Below, piece after piece: positions 11,843 through 21,455 of a stretch of DNA of 64,000 bases. The notes beneath the pieces were generated by a model. It searched no databases, was not told the origin of the DNA, and worked only from the letters and a program-made list of their open reading frames with translations. The DNA is taken from contig CM047807.1 of the NCBI GenBank assembly GCA_026214975.1, positions 69,791,824-69,855,823 on the forward strand, given 5' to 3'. The position numbers and the translations under genes are program-made. Source of the DNA: Gentiana macrophylla. Its lineage: Eukaryota; Streptophyta; Magnoliopsida; Gentianales; Gentianaceae. Every line of letters begins with the position of its first letter. The stretch's first letter is position 1.

Positions 11843-13388
11843 GTAAGCTATTTTTGTCTAAATTGATTTCATCTTTGATTCAATGTTGAGGAGGAACTGC
11901 ATAAAATATATGTCAATTTAAAGTTGAATCCATGATTTATTACTGCTGTCTTTTGTTTCTTTATATACGAATTCAATCGAATTCTTTGAAAATTCCTTCA
12001 ATTGGTAATTTTTTTAACAGCGTGCTCTGTTTGGTATCTTGTTTGTGATTTTCTAGCAAACAAATAGTATGTGTCTTACTTTTTTTTCCCAAGAACGCAG
12101 TGTTGTAACTATTTAATTTTTATTTTATTTGTGTAGTGTTGTACCTATCAGGTTTGTTTTTCTTCTACTGATACAAAGGAAATCGTGTTGTGATTTAGTT
12201 AAATTCTTTTAATTACTTATTTTTTGAGGGATAGATTTTGTTTTTGCGGCCAGTGCAATAACAAGACAGGGGATCGAGTATCATCGGTTTTCAATGGTGA
12301 AACCAAGAAACACTCGACGAGTAATTTCGAAAGTCTATTGAATGTTTGTTGATTATATGATGTTGATGATTTTATCGTTGATTTGTCTATATGATGGTAT
12401 CAATTCGATTTGTGTATATGATGATATCAATTCGATTTTTTCCCGGTGTTACCGTCGATAAATTTGTCCCGTTTTTGTGAATCGTGTTCTATAGAAAAAT
12501 GCCAAATTTTTGGTAGTTGTGTTCCAGTTTAGTGTATTGATATGTTACGATTTGTATTTGGGTGCTAGGCTTCATGATTGATTGTTTTTATGTGATAATA
12601 GTATGAAGTTTGCTAAGGTTTTAACGTACTTTTGGTATGTAACCCTTGAAGTGAAGTTTTGTTTTGTTTTTTTTTTTATTTTTTTTTTTAATTACTGCTA
12701 AGGTTTTTACTTTTGTTTCATGAATTTAAGGATTTTCTGTTGTAAAGGGATGAGATGTATGTCCCGTGAAGTAATGTTCCTATCATTGGATTGAAAACAA
12801 ATGTAGTAACGATGACTTCATTTAAGTATACCCACAAAACGTATTGCATTTGGATTAAGTTACGTAAAATATTTCGATATTTTACCGGAAAGAATACACT
12901 CATACATATTTTTAAACACATTATTTGAACTCGATCAATCTTACTTCTAATGTTATCTTAGGTGTAGTAAATACCCTCATTTTATTGAAACAGAGGTTAA
13001 TTAGTGAGTGTTACTACATATTTTTTTTGTGCATTCTTTGGTATATAGAACTGTTGCTTCAACTATGCTGCACTAATGTTGGAGTTATTGGATGAAATAA
13101 AAAACAAAACAAAGAAGACATTAAGGATTACTTGAAGGTTTCGTAGTTAAAGTAAATAAACATTTATAGATTAACTTTCAAATAAGTGAATCATCTTGTG
13201 CTATGTTGCTTTCGTAATTTAATAATCTTTTGATTTGTTTTGAAGATTGTTGCAATTGTGTTGTACCATGACATCAGTGTATTTAAGTAGGAATCTGAAC
13301 TATCTTTTTAGTTGATGTTACAATTTTGTAGTTAAAGTTTGTCATAAGTTAAATTGATAGCTTCTAATTTGTATATTTGTTTAGTTTC
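11843..13388 (+). other. Probable first intron of the CACTA transposase gene
   Basis: T-rich, no coding motifs. The donor GTAAGC is at 11843 and a likely acceptor (TTTGTTTAG) ends at 13384, four bases before the ATG. Confidence 0.45.
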
Positions 13389-13988
13389 ATGGACAAGTCG
13401 TGGATAACTCTTGATGACCGTACATGTGCTCAGTTTAGTAAAGGCTTAGATGATTTTATGGATTTTGATTTTCTCAATAAAAGCATTGATGCGAAAATAC
13501 GATGCCCATGTAGAAAGTGTACGGACTCTGTATCCCACAAAAGGAAGGATGTGTATGAACATGTGATCATCAAAGGATTTCTTAGTACTTACACAAATTG
13601 GATGTATCATGGTGAAGAGCCAGGGTATCGTACGCAAAAAAAGGATGATTCCGTCACACATGAATCAACCGATGCCACTACAATGCACGAGTTGATACAT
13701 GAAAACTTGGGGATATTTCATTCAGAAAATATCATGAATGATGTTGTTGGTAGTAGTGAACACACAGGTCATATTGGTTCAGAAGTAGACGTTGATAATG
13801 TACCATTTGAAAGTGTGGACAAGGATACAGAAAGATTTTTTAAGCTAATCGAGGCTGCCGAGGTAGAGTTAAATCCAGGATGCAAAAGCTTCACATTGCT
13901 ATCTTTTGTTTTAGAAATTTTACATTTAAAGTCCCTCGGTCAGTGGAGCAACAACTCACTCTTGTATGACATTTCAGGTTGTTTTTAA
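13389..13988 (+). CDS. CACTA transposase N-terminal domain (TNP2-type, truncated)
   Basis: The ATG at 13389 gives MDKSWI, the usual first word of the plant transposase-associated domain. Residues 39-44 are CPCRKC and residues 74-78 HGEEP, matching the zinc-binding pattern of that domain (about residues 1-80). Near residues 163-185 the frame has NPGCKSFTLLSF and ILHLKSL, the clause that normally leads into the TNP2 catalytic region. The frame then ends at 13988 (199 residues) and no catalytic domain follows before the right end. Full TNP2 proteins are several times longer. The protein would bind DNA or partners at most; the element is expected to need a transposase from elsewhere. The last residues may be intron read-through. 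Confidence 0.82.
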   Translation: MDKSWITLDDRTCAQFSKGLDDFMDFDFLNKSIDAKIRCPCRKCTDSVSHKRKDVYEHVIIKGFLSTYTNWMYHGEEPGYRTQKKDDSVTHESTDATTMHELIHENLGIFHSENIMNDVVGSSEHTGHIGSEVDVDNVPFESVDKDTERFFKLIEAAEVELNPGCKSFTLLSFVLEILHLKSLGQWSNNSLLYDISGCF

Positions 13989-15542
13989 TTTTCATTCCTT
14001 CTCCCCAACTCCCGGACTTCTCCCATTCGAAATGAATTGTTGTCGCGCGTGTTGCTTTCTCATTCAATTGCTGTGATCAAGGAGTCGATTCTCCCTTTTT
14101 ATCTTCTTTGAAAAGGAATTGACTATCCTGATCATATCTCGATCGATTGCTATGATTAAGGAATCGGTTTCTTGTTTTAATGTAGCTATATTTGTTAAAC
14201 GGAAGATGCTTTTACATATAAATATCATGGGTTGACAAGCGTGTTGTTCACATCCCATATCTCGTTTTAAGTTCTATTTCTTTGTCTTAAGGTTTTCCTT
14301 TCTGCATATAATGTTTTTACCTAATTGCTTATGCACTGGATCATTTAGGCATTTGTGTCCCTATCAAATTCAAGGTATATGTGCCAATCTGTTTTGATTT
14401 GGGCAGGTTTTGTAGATATTTCTATTAGGAAATCAAAGATCAATGTACAGATTCATAGCTAAAATAATATTGTGTTGAATAATTATATATTTTTTTACCT
14501 AATTACTCATGCAATGGATGATTTAGGAATTTGTGTCGAGTTTCTTGTTTCTGCAATGGCTTGCTGATGCATTTGAAAAACCAGAACTCTTAATTCTTGC
14601 ACATATGATATCCGGAGGGAAGGAGTTTGTTCGACTAATTAAATAGTATATATTCTAGCAATGCAATTATAAAATAAAAATATCAAGTGAATTTAATACC
14701 AGGTGAATGCTATGATTTTGCTCTCTGAATCTTCAATTTTTTTTCTTGGAGGGGTATGAAAATACTCGAGCGTGACTATACTAAAAGTACTGGGGCTCAA
14801 AACTCGACTCAAATTGATTGAGCTATAAAAAAACACGATCGAACTTGACTTCTAAAGTACACGATGTAACTCGATTCGTCTCGTAATCTCGATTATCTTT
14901 TAAAATTTAGTTAATTTCATAAAATATAACAAGATTGAGTTTGACACAAGTAATAATTAATACATTACATAAATATCCTATAATAATAAATTTTATAAAT
15001 ATATTTAATTAAATAACTAATTATTGTAGCTCAAATAATTAGTGAGCTATTCAGTTACTATAGTTTGAAGCTCGAAACCGGCTAGGTTAACTATTCCAGT
15101 TGCACGACTCAAGCTCGAACTCAAAAAAAAAAATGAATCGAGTCAAATTCCTCTATGAATCGAGTACAAGTAGCTTGATTAACTTACAACTATAACAAAG
15201 ACAAAGTCGTTTACATCACATTTGATGAATATGCGTTAACAACTCACCAGCGATCCACTTGCCCAGCTATACCCGTCTTTTCATTTACACAAACGCACAA
15301 GCGTACACCTTCATAAGAGAAAAACCTATCGATGTGGCTTACCATAGGGATTTTTTTGCCATTTTCTTATAATATGTATATGGTTTTGATTTATGTGTGT
15401 GTGTGTGTGTGTTTTGTTTGATTTTATCATGAAATACCATGATAAGATACATTATTTCTTATAACATCATTTTTAATTTTATAGCGCATTTTCATATAGT
15501 GTCATGAAGCGCTTTATAATATACAAAAACATCATAGCCACT
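13989..15542. other. CACTA interior, non-coding
   Basis: No transposase motifs. At 14760-15185 words such as CTCGA, TCGAG and CTCGAACTC recur on both strands, a texture seen in some plant MITE-like insertions; I could not define ends. A short (GT)n tract is at about 15394-15412. Confidence 0.45.
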
Positions 15543-15682
15543 ATCGGAAATGTAGCTGCTCATCTTCTAGCTAGAGAAGGTCTCCATCTTGTTGGATGTG
15601 TGAAATGGGTCCCCACCTTCTCACGTTATTCGTGCTTGTATTGCAGACAGTGATTAATAACAACCCCTTTTAGTTCTAAAAA
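15543..15682 (+). mobile_element. Extremely 5'-truncated LINE tail with target duplication
   Basis: About 140 bp lie between two near-identical copies of AAAACATCATAGCCACT (15526-15542 and about 15682-15699). The insert encodes GNVAAHLLAREGL and then W-V-P-T-F before a TGA, the C-terminal pattern of the RNase H domain that closes many plant LINE proteins. A short untranslated tail ending in an A-run follows. Truncated 5' end, A-rich 3' end and a ~17-bp duplication are the hallmarks of target-primed reverse transcription. Confidence 0.7.
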
Positions 15683-15699
15683 AAACATCATAGCCACTG

Positions 15700-16041
15700 T
15701 CGTTTTTTTAGATTCATAATAAATGGAATTTGAGAAATGTCGACATTTGTGGGCATTATGTATAAATGCCATGATGTTGTCATAAAATTTCTGACATATG
15801 TACCGAGTGTCGTAAAAATGACGTATCATATACGACATAACAGTAACTGCCACATAAAAATGCCACAAATTTGTGACATAAACAATGATTGCCGGATAAA
15901 TGTCGGAAATCGACGGCATAAAATAATATGTCACCAAAATGCCGTTTTTTCACGACAATTAGTAAAAAATGCCGGAAAATTTACAGCATTTATCAAACTG
16001 CCGCAAAGAAAGTGTCGCCAAAGGCCTGTTTTGTTGTAGTG
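15700..16041. repeat. Right subterminal repeat region of the CACTA
   Basis: Words TGCCACA, TGCCGG, ACTGCCGCAA, TGACATA and their complements recur up to the terminal TGTTGTAGTG. The style matches the left end at 5015-5690. Confidence 0.82.
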
Positions 16042-16044
16042 AGC

Positions 16045-16351
16045 CTGCAGGTTTTGTACATCCGGATTATCCTGATTATGTTTGTCGCTTGAAACGTAGT
16101 TTGTATGGCCTTAAACAGGCTCCCGTGCTTGGTTTGAGCGCTTATCTGTCATCTATTTGCTTTTGGGTTTCGGCCTTCTAAGGCGATATCGTCATTATAT
16201 ATGCTTGTTCGGGAACCGCTTGTCTCTTTTACTCATCTATGTGGGACGATCTTATTTTGGTTGGCTCTTCCAATGACGTTATTCGGTCGGTTTTAAGCGA
16301 TCTCTCTCGCTTCAATTTCCAATCAAGGACCTTGGCTCTTGACTTACTTTC
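16045..16351 (+). pseudogene. Element A reverse transcriptase, middle part after the CACTA
   Basis: The frame resumes with GFVHPDYPDYVCRLKRSLYGLKQAP in short pieces (RLKRSLYGLKQAP near 16087-16125), the RT motif that normally follows the segment ending at 5011. It stops at 16181. Sequence to 16351 matches the region around the catalytic Asp pair but in shifted frames (DDLILVGSSND near 16243). Confidence 0.85.
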
Positions 16352-17231
16352 TTGGCATTGAGGTTCTTCCACACACGCAACGGTCTCTACTTGACTCAAC
16401 GTAAGTATATTTATCAGCTCTTATCGAAAGCAGGTATGACCACTGTTAAGCCATGTAATACACCCATGGCTTCTCACTTACGACTTCAGCAGCAGGGTGT
16501 TTCATTTCATGATCCGTCTCTTTATCGGATGATTGTTGGTGGTCTTCAGTATCTTAGTTTTACCAGGCCGGATATTTCATTTGCTGTGCATCGTGTTAGT
16601 AAGTATATGCATGCGCTTCACGGATGATCATTGGGTGGCGATCAAAGCGACTATGCGTTATCTGAAGGCTACTATTTTGGATGGCCTTCATATCACCCCT
16701 GCGCCATCGCTTACCTTACATGCCTTTACGGATGCTGATTGGGCGGCGGATCCAGATGACCGTCGCTCCATTGGTGCCTATTGTATTTTTCTGGGTTCTT
16801 CGCTTATCAGCTGGCGCTCTAAGCAGCAGCAGACGGTATCCAAGAGCAGTACGGAGGCAGAATACAAGTCGTTACCTAATACCGCTACTAAGGTTCAGTG
16901 GATTCTCATGCTTATTAAGGAACTTGGGCTTACTCTCCGTCACATCCCCATTCTATGGTGTGACAATATCGGTGCTACTTATCTTGCTGCAAACCCGCTT
17001 TTCCATGCGCGCACGAAGCATATAGAGATCGATTTCCATCATGTTCGCGAATTAGTTGCTTCTAAAAAGCTTTATGTTGGCTTTGTCTCGACCAAGGATC
17101 AGTTGGCTGACATTCTTACAAAACCCCTTGGCAATCCTCGCTTTGCTCAGTTGAAGGCCAATCTCCACGTGTATCCTATACCCGTGGGATTGCGGGGGCG
17201 TGTTGAGCACTCTCTCGAAGACGTTATTTAA
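16352..17231 (+). pseudogene. Element A RT end and RNase H
   Basis: The first frame (to 16627) has RNGLYLTQRKYIYQLL and RPDISFAVHRVSKYM, the connection after the RT palm. The second (16533-17231) is the copia RNase H: FTDADWAADPDDRRS, LISWRSKQQQTVSKSSTEAE, CDNIGATYLAANP, HARTKHIEIDFH and DQLADILTKPL in order. Its last residues are read from the 3' LTR (17201 onward), common in Ale-type elements. RNase H removes the RNA strand during cDNA synthesis. Only the two-frame overlap near 16600 breaks this part. Confidence 0.88.
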
Positions 17232-17349
17232 TTACGACTTATTTATTTATTTTCGATTCAATTATTTGTAAACACTATATATATCCCTTGTACCCCAATG
17301 ATTATTGTGAGCAAAACATTAATACAATTACAATTATCGAAGTGTTTTA
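17201..17349 (+). repeat. 3' LTR of element A
   Basis: Same 149 bp as the 5' LTR apart from one base. It is preceded by a G-rich polypurine-like stretch (GATTGCGGGGGCG) and followed by AAGGC. Confidence 0.93.
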
Positions 17350-17354
17350 AAGGC

Positions 17355-17642
17355 TACTATGTAGATTAAAAAAAAATTGAAAAAAAAAAAGATCTGATGA
17401 ACAGTAAATGCATGGTCGATGAACAGCCTTAATGTCAAAAACTATTAAATATAAAATACATTTCAACAAAAATATCACTCTACACATTTTAAGTACAACA
17501 CATTATAAATAAAGAAATTTAGCCCGGAAAAAAAAATTTAAAAAAAAAGTAAAAAAAATTAAAATCCGATGAACAGTAAAATGCATGGGCGATGGACAGT
17601 ATAAAGAAGATGGGCCAATGAACAGTAGAAAAGGATAAACAG

Positions 17643-17678
<36 letters not shown>

Positions 17679-17736
17679 TTGGGCGTTAATAGATAAACGA
17701 TAAAATGATGAACCAATCAAAAAAAACACGTGTCAT
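17355..17736 (+). repeat. Tandem unit 1, right part
   Basis: It continues the unit cut at 1613 and matches 18419-18810. It contains four GATGAACAGT-like words (near 17395, 17418, 17565 and 17620) and an A-run of about 36 (17641-17676). It ends AACACGTGTCAT before unit 2. Confidence 0.78.
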
Positions 17737-18810
17737 GTTCATAGAAGAATAATTTAAGTGCGTATGAAATGAATATCCGACACATCTTCGACATCTCCCG
17801 ACATCGTATGGATAATTTTCGACACTACTGAACAAATTTTTTTTTTCAATTTCTACTTAAATCTATTTTAACCGAAAAAATGAAGCTATATTCGACATTA
17901 TTTGCAACAACATGTGTTCTACCAAAAACACGACACGACACGCTTCGATTCACCCTGACGCCATATCCAACAATTGTCGGTTGATGAAATGAATATTAAT
18001 TAAAATTTTAATTAAAATCTAACACATCGTCAACACTCCACCATTACACAAAATTGACAACTTTCGACACTCTTGAACTATTGACCAAAGAAAGAAAAAA
18101 ACGACACACATATATATAAGTAAAAAAAAATGAAGACGGAAAAAATAATCAATACGTGATTACTCCTAAAAACGATGCCTCTAAAAATCCTAAGATAGAC
18201 ACACACAATGTAAAATATATATACGCAAAAGGAAAAAAAGAACACACACACAAACAAACTATAGTATATTGAAATATCACGCGTGGTCAGTATCTCGTAT
18301 TAGAATAAAAAAAAAAAAAAAAAAAAAAAAATGAGATCTAGATGTAAAGCAAAATAATATGTAATTAAAATGGAATCGGATACATCTTAAGCACAACACA
18401 TAATAAGATTAAATTAAGACTACTATGTAGATTAAAAAAAAATTGAAAAAAAAATATATATATATATCCGATGAACAGTAAATGAATGGTCGATGAACAG
18501 CCTGAATGTCAAAAACTATTAAATATAAAATACATTTCAACTAAAATATCATTCTAAACATTTTAAGTACAACACATTATAAATGACTTAAATTTATTTC
18601 GGAAATTTTTTTAAAAAAATAAAAAAATAAAATCGATGAACAGTAAAATGCATATGCGATGAATAGTATAAAGAAGATGGGCCGATGGGCCAATGAACAG
18701 TAGAAAAGGGATAAACAAAAAAAAATAATATAAATAAAAAAAAAAAATTGGTAGTTTGGTAGATGAACGATAAAATGATGAGCCGTCCAAAAAAAAAAAA
18801 ACACGTGTCA
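17737..18810 (+). repeat. Tandem unit 2, uninterrupted
   Basis: Full copy of the ~1.05-kb unit. Near 18418 it carries the site where element A sits in unit 1, without insertion. Four ATGAACAGT or near words lie near 18474, 18493, 18636 and 18694. The end AACACGTGTCA is the same as in unit 1. There is no coding capacity. Confidence 0.82.
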
Positions 18811-19123
18811 CTCCCAAAATCTTTCTTGTCTTCTTATAGTAGTTAGATAGATATATTGAGAAGACAAGAGAAAAATATATATATATTTAAAGAGGTGTAT
18901 TAAGAATGTGTAATAGTGTAATTAACTATATCTTTAATTGTTCATCCCAAAACTACATCCGTTGAACTCCTTTCACCTAATTATAGGTCGATAAATTCAT
19001 GTGATCTAAAATAAGAGTATAATAACTTCAATATTTATTTGTATTAACCTTAATTATCATTCATTGTCATTTTGCCGTTAACATGTTAATGGATGACCAT
19101 GCAATATTATTTAAGACATGCTA
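18811..19123. other. Intergenic stretch, no gene
   Basis: AT-rich, nothing recognised. It ends with the target duplication TGCTA (19119-19123) of LTR C. Confidence 0.5.
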
Positions 19124-19583
19124 TGTAACGCCACGTTCCCGGACACCGAGTCCTTATCCGGAAATAGAACGTTCGGCACGTATAAAATTAAAAAAAAATT
19201 TCACTTTATACGTAAGCCTCTACTACGTCGTATCAAATGAAAGCAAACGGAAGCAAAGACTCGGGTATAAAATTTCTCCAAAAATAATCCAAGAGTAGAA
19301 TACAATCTAAAGATGGAAATGCAACTTTATTACATTCAAGAGGAAAATACGAAATCCAAAATAAATGTACGACAAGACCAAAAGTCTACTCCAAAAGTAC
19401 TAACATAACCCAATAATGAATAACAAAATAATTAAAAGATAAGTCTTCAATGAGTCGTCATCAAACGTCGTCATCGAACTCCTCCTCGTAAAACATGATC
19501 AACCTGTTTGCCTTCTCATCCCCAAATACATAGAAAACAAGAATTTGAGGTAAGTACAACGACTTAATAAAAGACAAGCTATG

Positions 19584-21314
19584 TGTTGGTCCATTAGAAA
19601 GGCTAACACAAGTTTAGAGGGGGGAGAGAGGGGTGAATAAACTTGTCCCTAAAACTGGATTTAAAACAAATTGAGGTTCAGTTAAACTTGTGTGGAGTTG
19701 AGCTGACTAAGCTGAGCTTAAGTTAAACTGAATTAAGCTTAAAACTGAGTCAACCGGCAGCGGATGAAGTTTTAGCCTTTTTCTTGATCTTGTTATTCTC
19801 TGTGGAAAATCGAGTGTAGTAAACTGAATCTTGATAAATGTCAGTTTGTGAACAGTGAAGTGTATAACAATCAATTATCAAAATGCTGTAAATAAATAAT
19901 AAGTGCGTAAAGTAAATAAGGCAAGTATTATAGAGGTTCCAGGTGGTGTAATCCTGTACGTCCTCTCTTCCCCTGTGGTGTGGAGGAAAATTCCACTAGA
20001 ACTTCTTGAGGTGAATTGTTACAAAAAGTCCTAAACAATAGTCCTTTGCTAATCCCTAAAGCCACTATCTAAAATGAGTTGTAGAACGTTAGAAGCTGCT
20101 TTGCTCTTCAATTGCTTGAACACTGGTCCTTAGAGCCTCTTCACCAACTACCACCACAAACACAGTCTACCCGACTGCTTGTCACAACTGTCCTTGGCGA
20201 AACCTTCCCGGTTTGCTTCACAGTCTAAAACCTTTTATGTAAAATCAAAGTTGGGCTGAGAATCAATAAATTGATTCTTGTTTGTGGTTCTTCAAAGTGT
20301 ATGATTCTGATAAAATCTGTGTAGCTTGAACACTTGAAGAATTTCTAGATATGATCTTGTTATAGCGCAAAGATGATAGCAATTCGAATGATTAATGCAC
20401 ACGTTAATTCTTGTTAAATCTCTGTATTCTTGTGTATTTCATCCTTGGTGCAAGGTCCTCTATTTAGAGTGTGAGGTCCAACGTTCATCTGGCTTCAATT
20501 CGAATTGTATCAACGTCTCTCTTGTAACGGCTATATTTTTCGACCGTTCTGCGTGCGTGTCGAGATTTCATCCAATAAAATCGCTTCCTTTATAACGCTC
20601 GATCGCATGCGATCGCTTGTTGTTGGATGGTGACATATAAAATCGAAGTTTCCTTACCGCTTTTATATCGAGAATGTTACTTGTCGCTTTCTTGACTGAC
20701 TTGGAGCATTAATCGAGATTTTACTCTTCTTCAAATAATAAAGACTCAGCTTTTTATCCGATTATAATTGACTTAATCGAGAATACACCATGACTCATTA
20801 TCATCTAAGAACTCATTGTCCTTATGACTCTTAGGTCTTCATACAAGTACTATAAAGTCAGTTCAGGTCACCACAAAATTGCCCGAAGTCTAACTTTACA
20901 GCCTCGACGTAGTCTTCATAACTGAGTTTGAACCCTCAGTTCTTCAATCTTCAATAACTGAGTCTGTGACTCTTAGTTCTTCAACTTCTAGATAAGCCAA
21001 CTGAGTCTGTGTCCCTCAGTGAACTTACCTTCTTCAGTTTCTTGTAGGTGTATTCTAAGTCAGTTTGTTTATCTTGATGATTTCGATTTCGAATGATTTC
21101 GCTTTTTCAGTTTTACGACACACTAATATTCTGAAGATTTGTCTCGATGTAACTTATACAAATATCGGACTCTAGTAAAACCTATACATTCGATTCTAGA
21201 CATCTTTTAGCTTTTCACTATAACGGTGGCTTCAAAGACTTCATCATTAAGTTAAGATAATACTTTGAATAAATATGATGAATTATCATCAAAACATAAA
21301 TTTTATTTCCAAAA
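19584..21314 (-). repeat. 3' LTR of element B
   Basis: Same family as 29943-31642, slightly longer (1731 versus 1700 bp). The inner end reads TTTT instead of TGTT on the minus strand, so its first bases are mutated. Confidence 0.9.
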
Positions 21315-21326
21315 TTTTCCCCTTTT
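21315..21326 (-). promoter_or_regulatory. Polypurine tract of element B
   Basis: Minus strand AAAAGGGGAAAA directly before the 3' LTR; it primes plus-strand DNA. Confidence 0.8.
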
Positions 21327-21455
21327 GATGATGCCAAAACTCTCCCTAAAAGAAAAGCTTAAAGATCAAAACAATGTAAAAGCTGAACCGGATTTCATTA
21401 GAATGAGCAAAAACTGGAATAGTTACATTTTTGTTCAAAATAGTGTAACTAGATA

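Larger units (their letters stand above)
5015..16041 (+). mobile_element. CACTA (En/Spm-type) DNA transposon inside the RT of element A
   Basis: The ends are perfect 10-bp inverted repeats, CACTACAACA at 5015-5024 and TGTTGTAGTG at 16032-16041. The 3-bp target duplication AGC lies at 5012-5014 and 16042-16044, the length that CACTA elements generate. Both ends carry dense subterminal repeats built on TGCCG/CGGCA and TGACATA-like words. Inside are a CACTA transposase N-terminal domain (13389), two inverted leader copies, a Tat-type gypsy fragment and a LINE tail. The main catalytic transposase domain is not found, so the element is probably non-autonomous. Its total length of 11,027 bp is within the family range. 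Confidence 0.93.
1614..17349 (+). mobile_element. Ty1/copia retrotransposon A (Ale-like), split by a CACTA element
   Basis: Two 149-bp LTRs (1614-1762 and 17201-17349) differ at one base that I can see. They flank gag, protease, integrase, reverse transcriptase and RNase H in the copia order (integrase before RT). The 5-bp target duplication AAGGC is at 1609-1613 and 17350-17354, and the second tandem unit (near 18418) shows the matching site without insertion. The very short LTRs and a gag with the pattern YPLWHAQIVPYLKGQ fit the Ale/Retrofit lineage; the lineage call is inference. Net length without the inner 11-kb CACTA is about 4.7 kb, normal for Ale. Coding frames carry several stops and frameshifts. 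Confidence 0.93.

Noticed and set aside
17737..18810. Tandem unit called as a Helitron
   Set aside because: The 3' flank is only vaguely similar; no convincing hairpin, CTRR end or TC start could be fixed.
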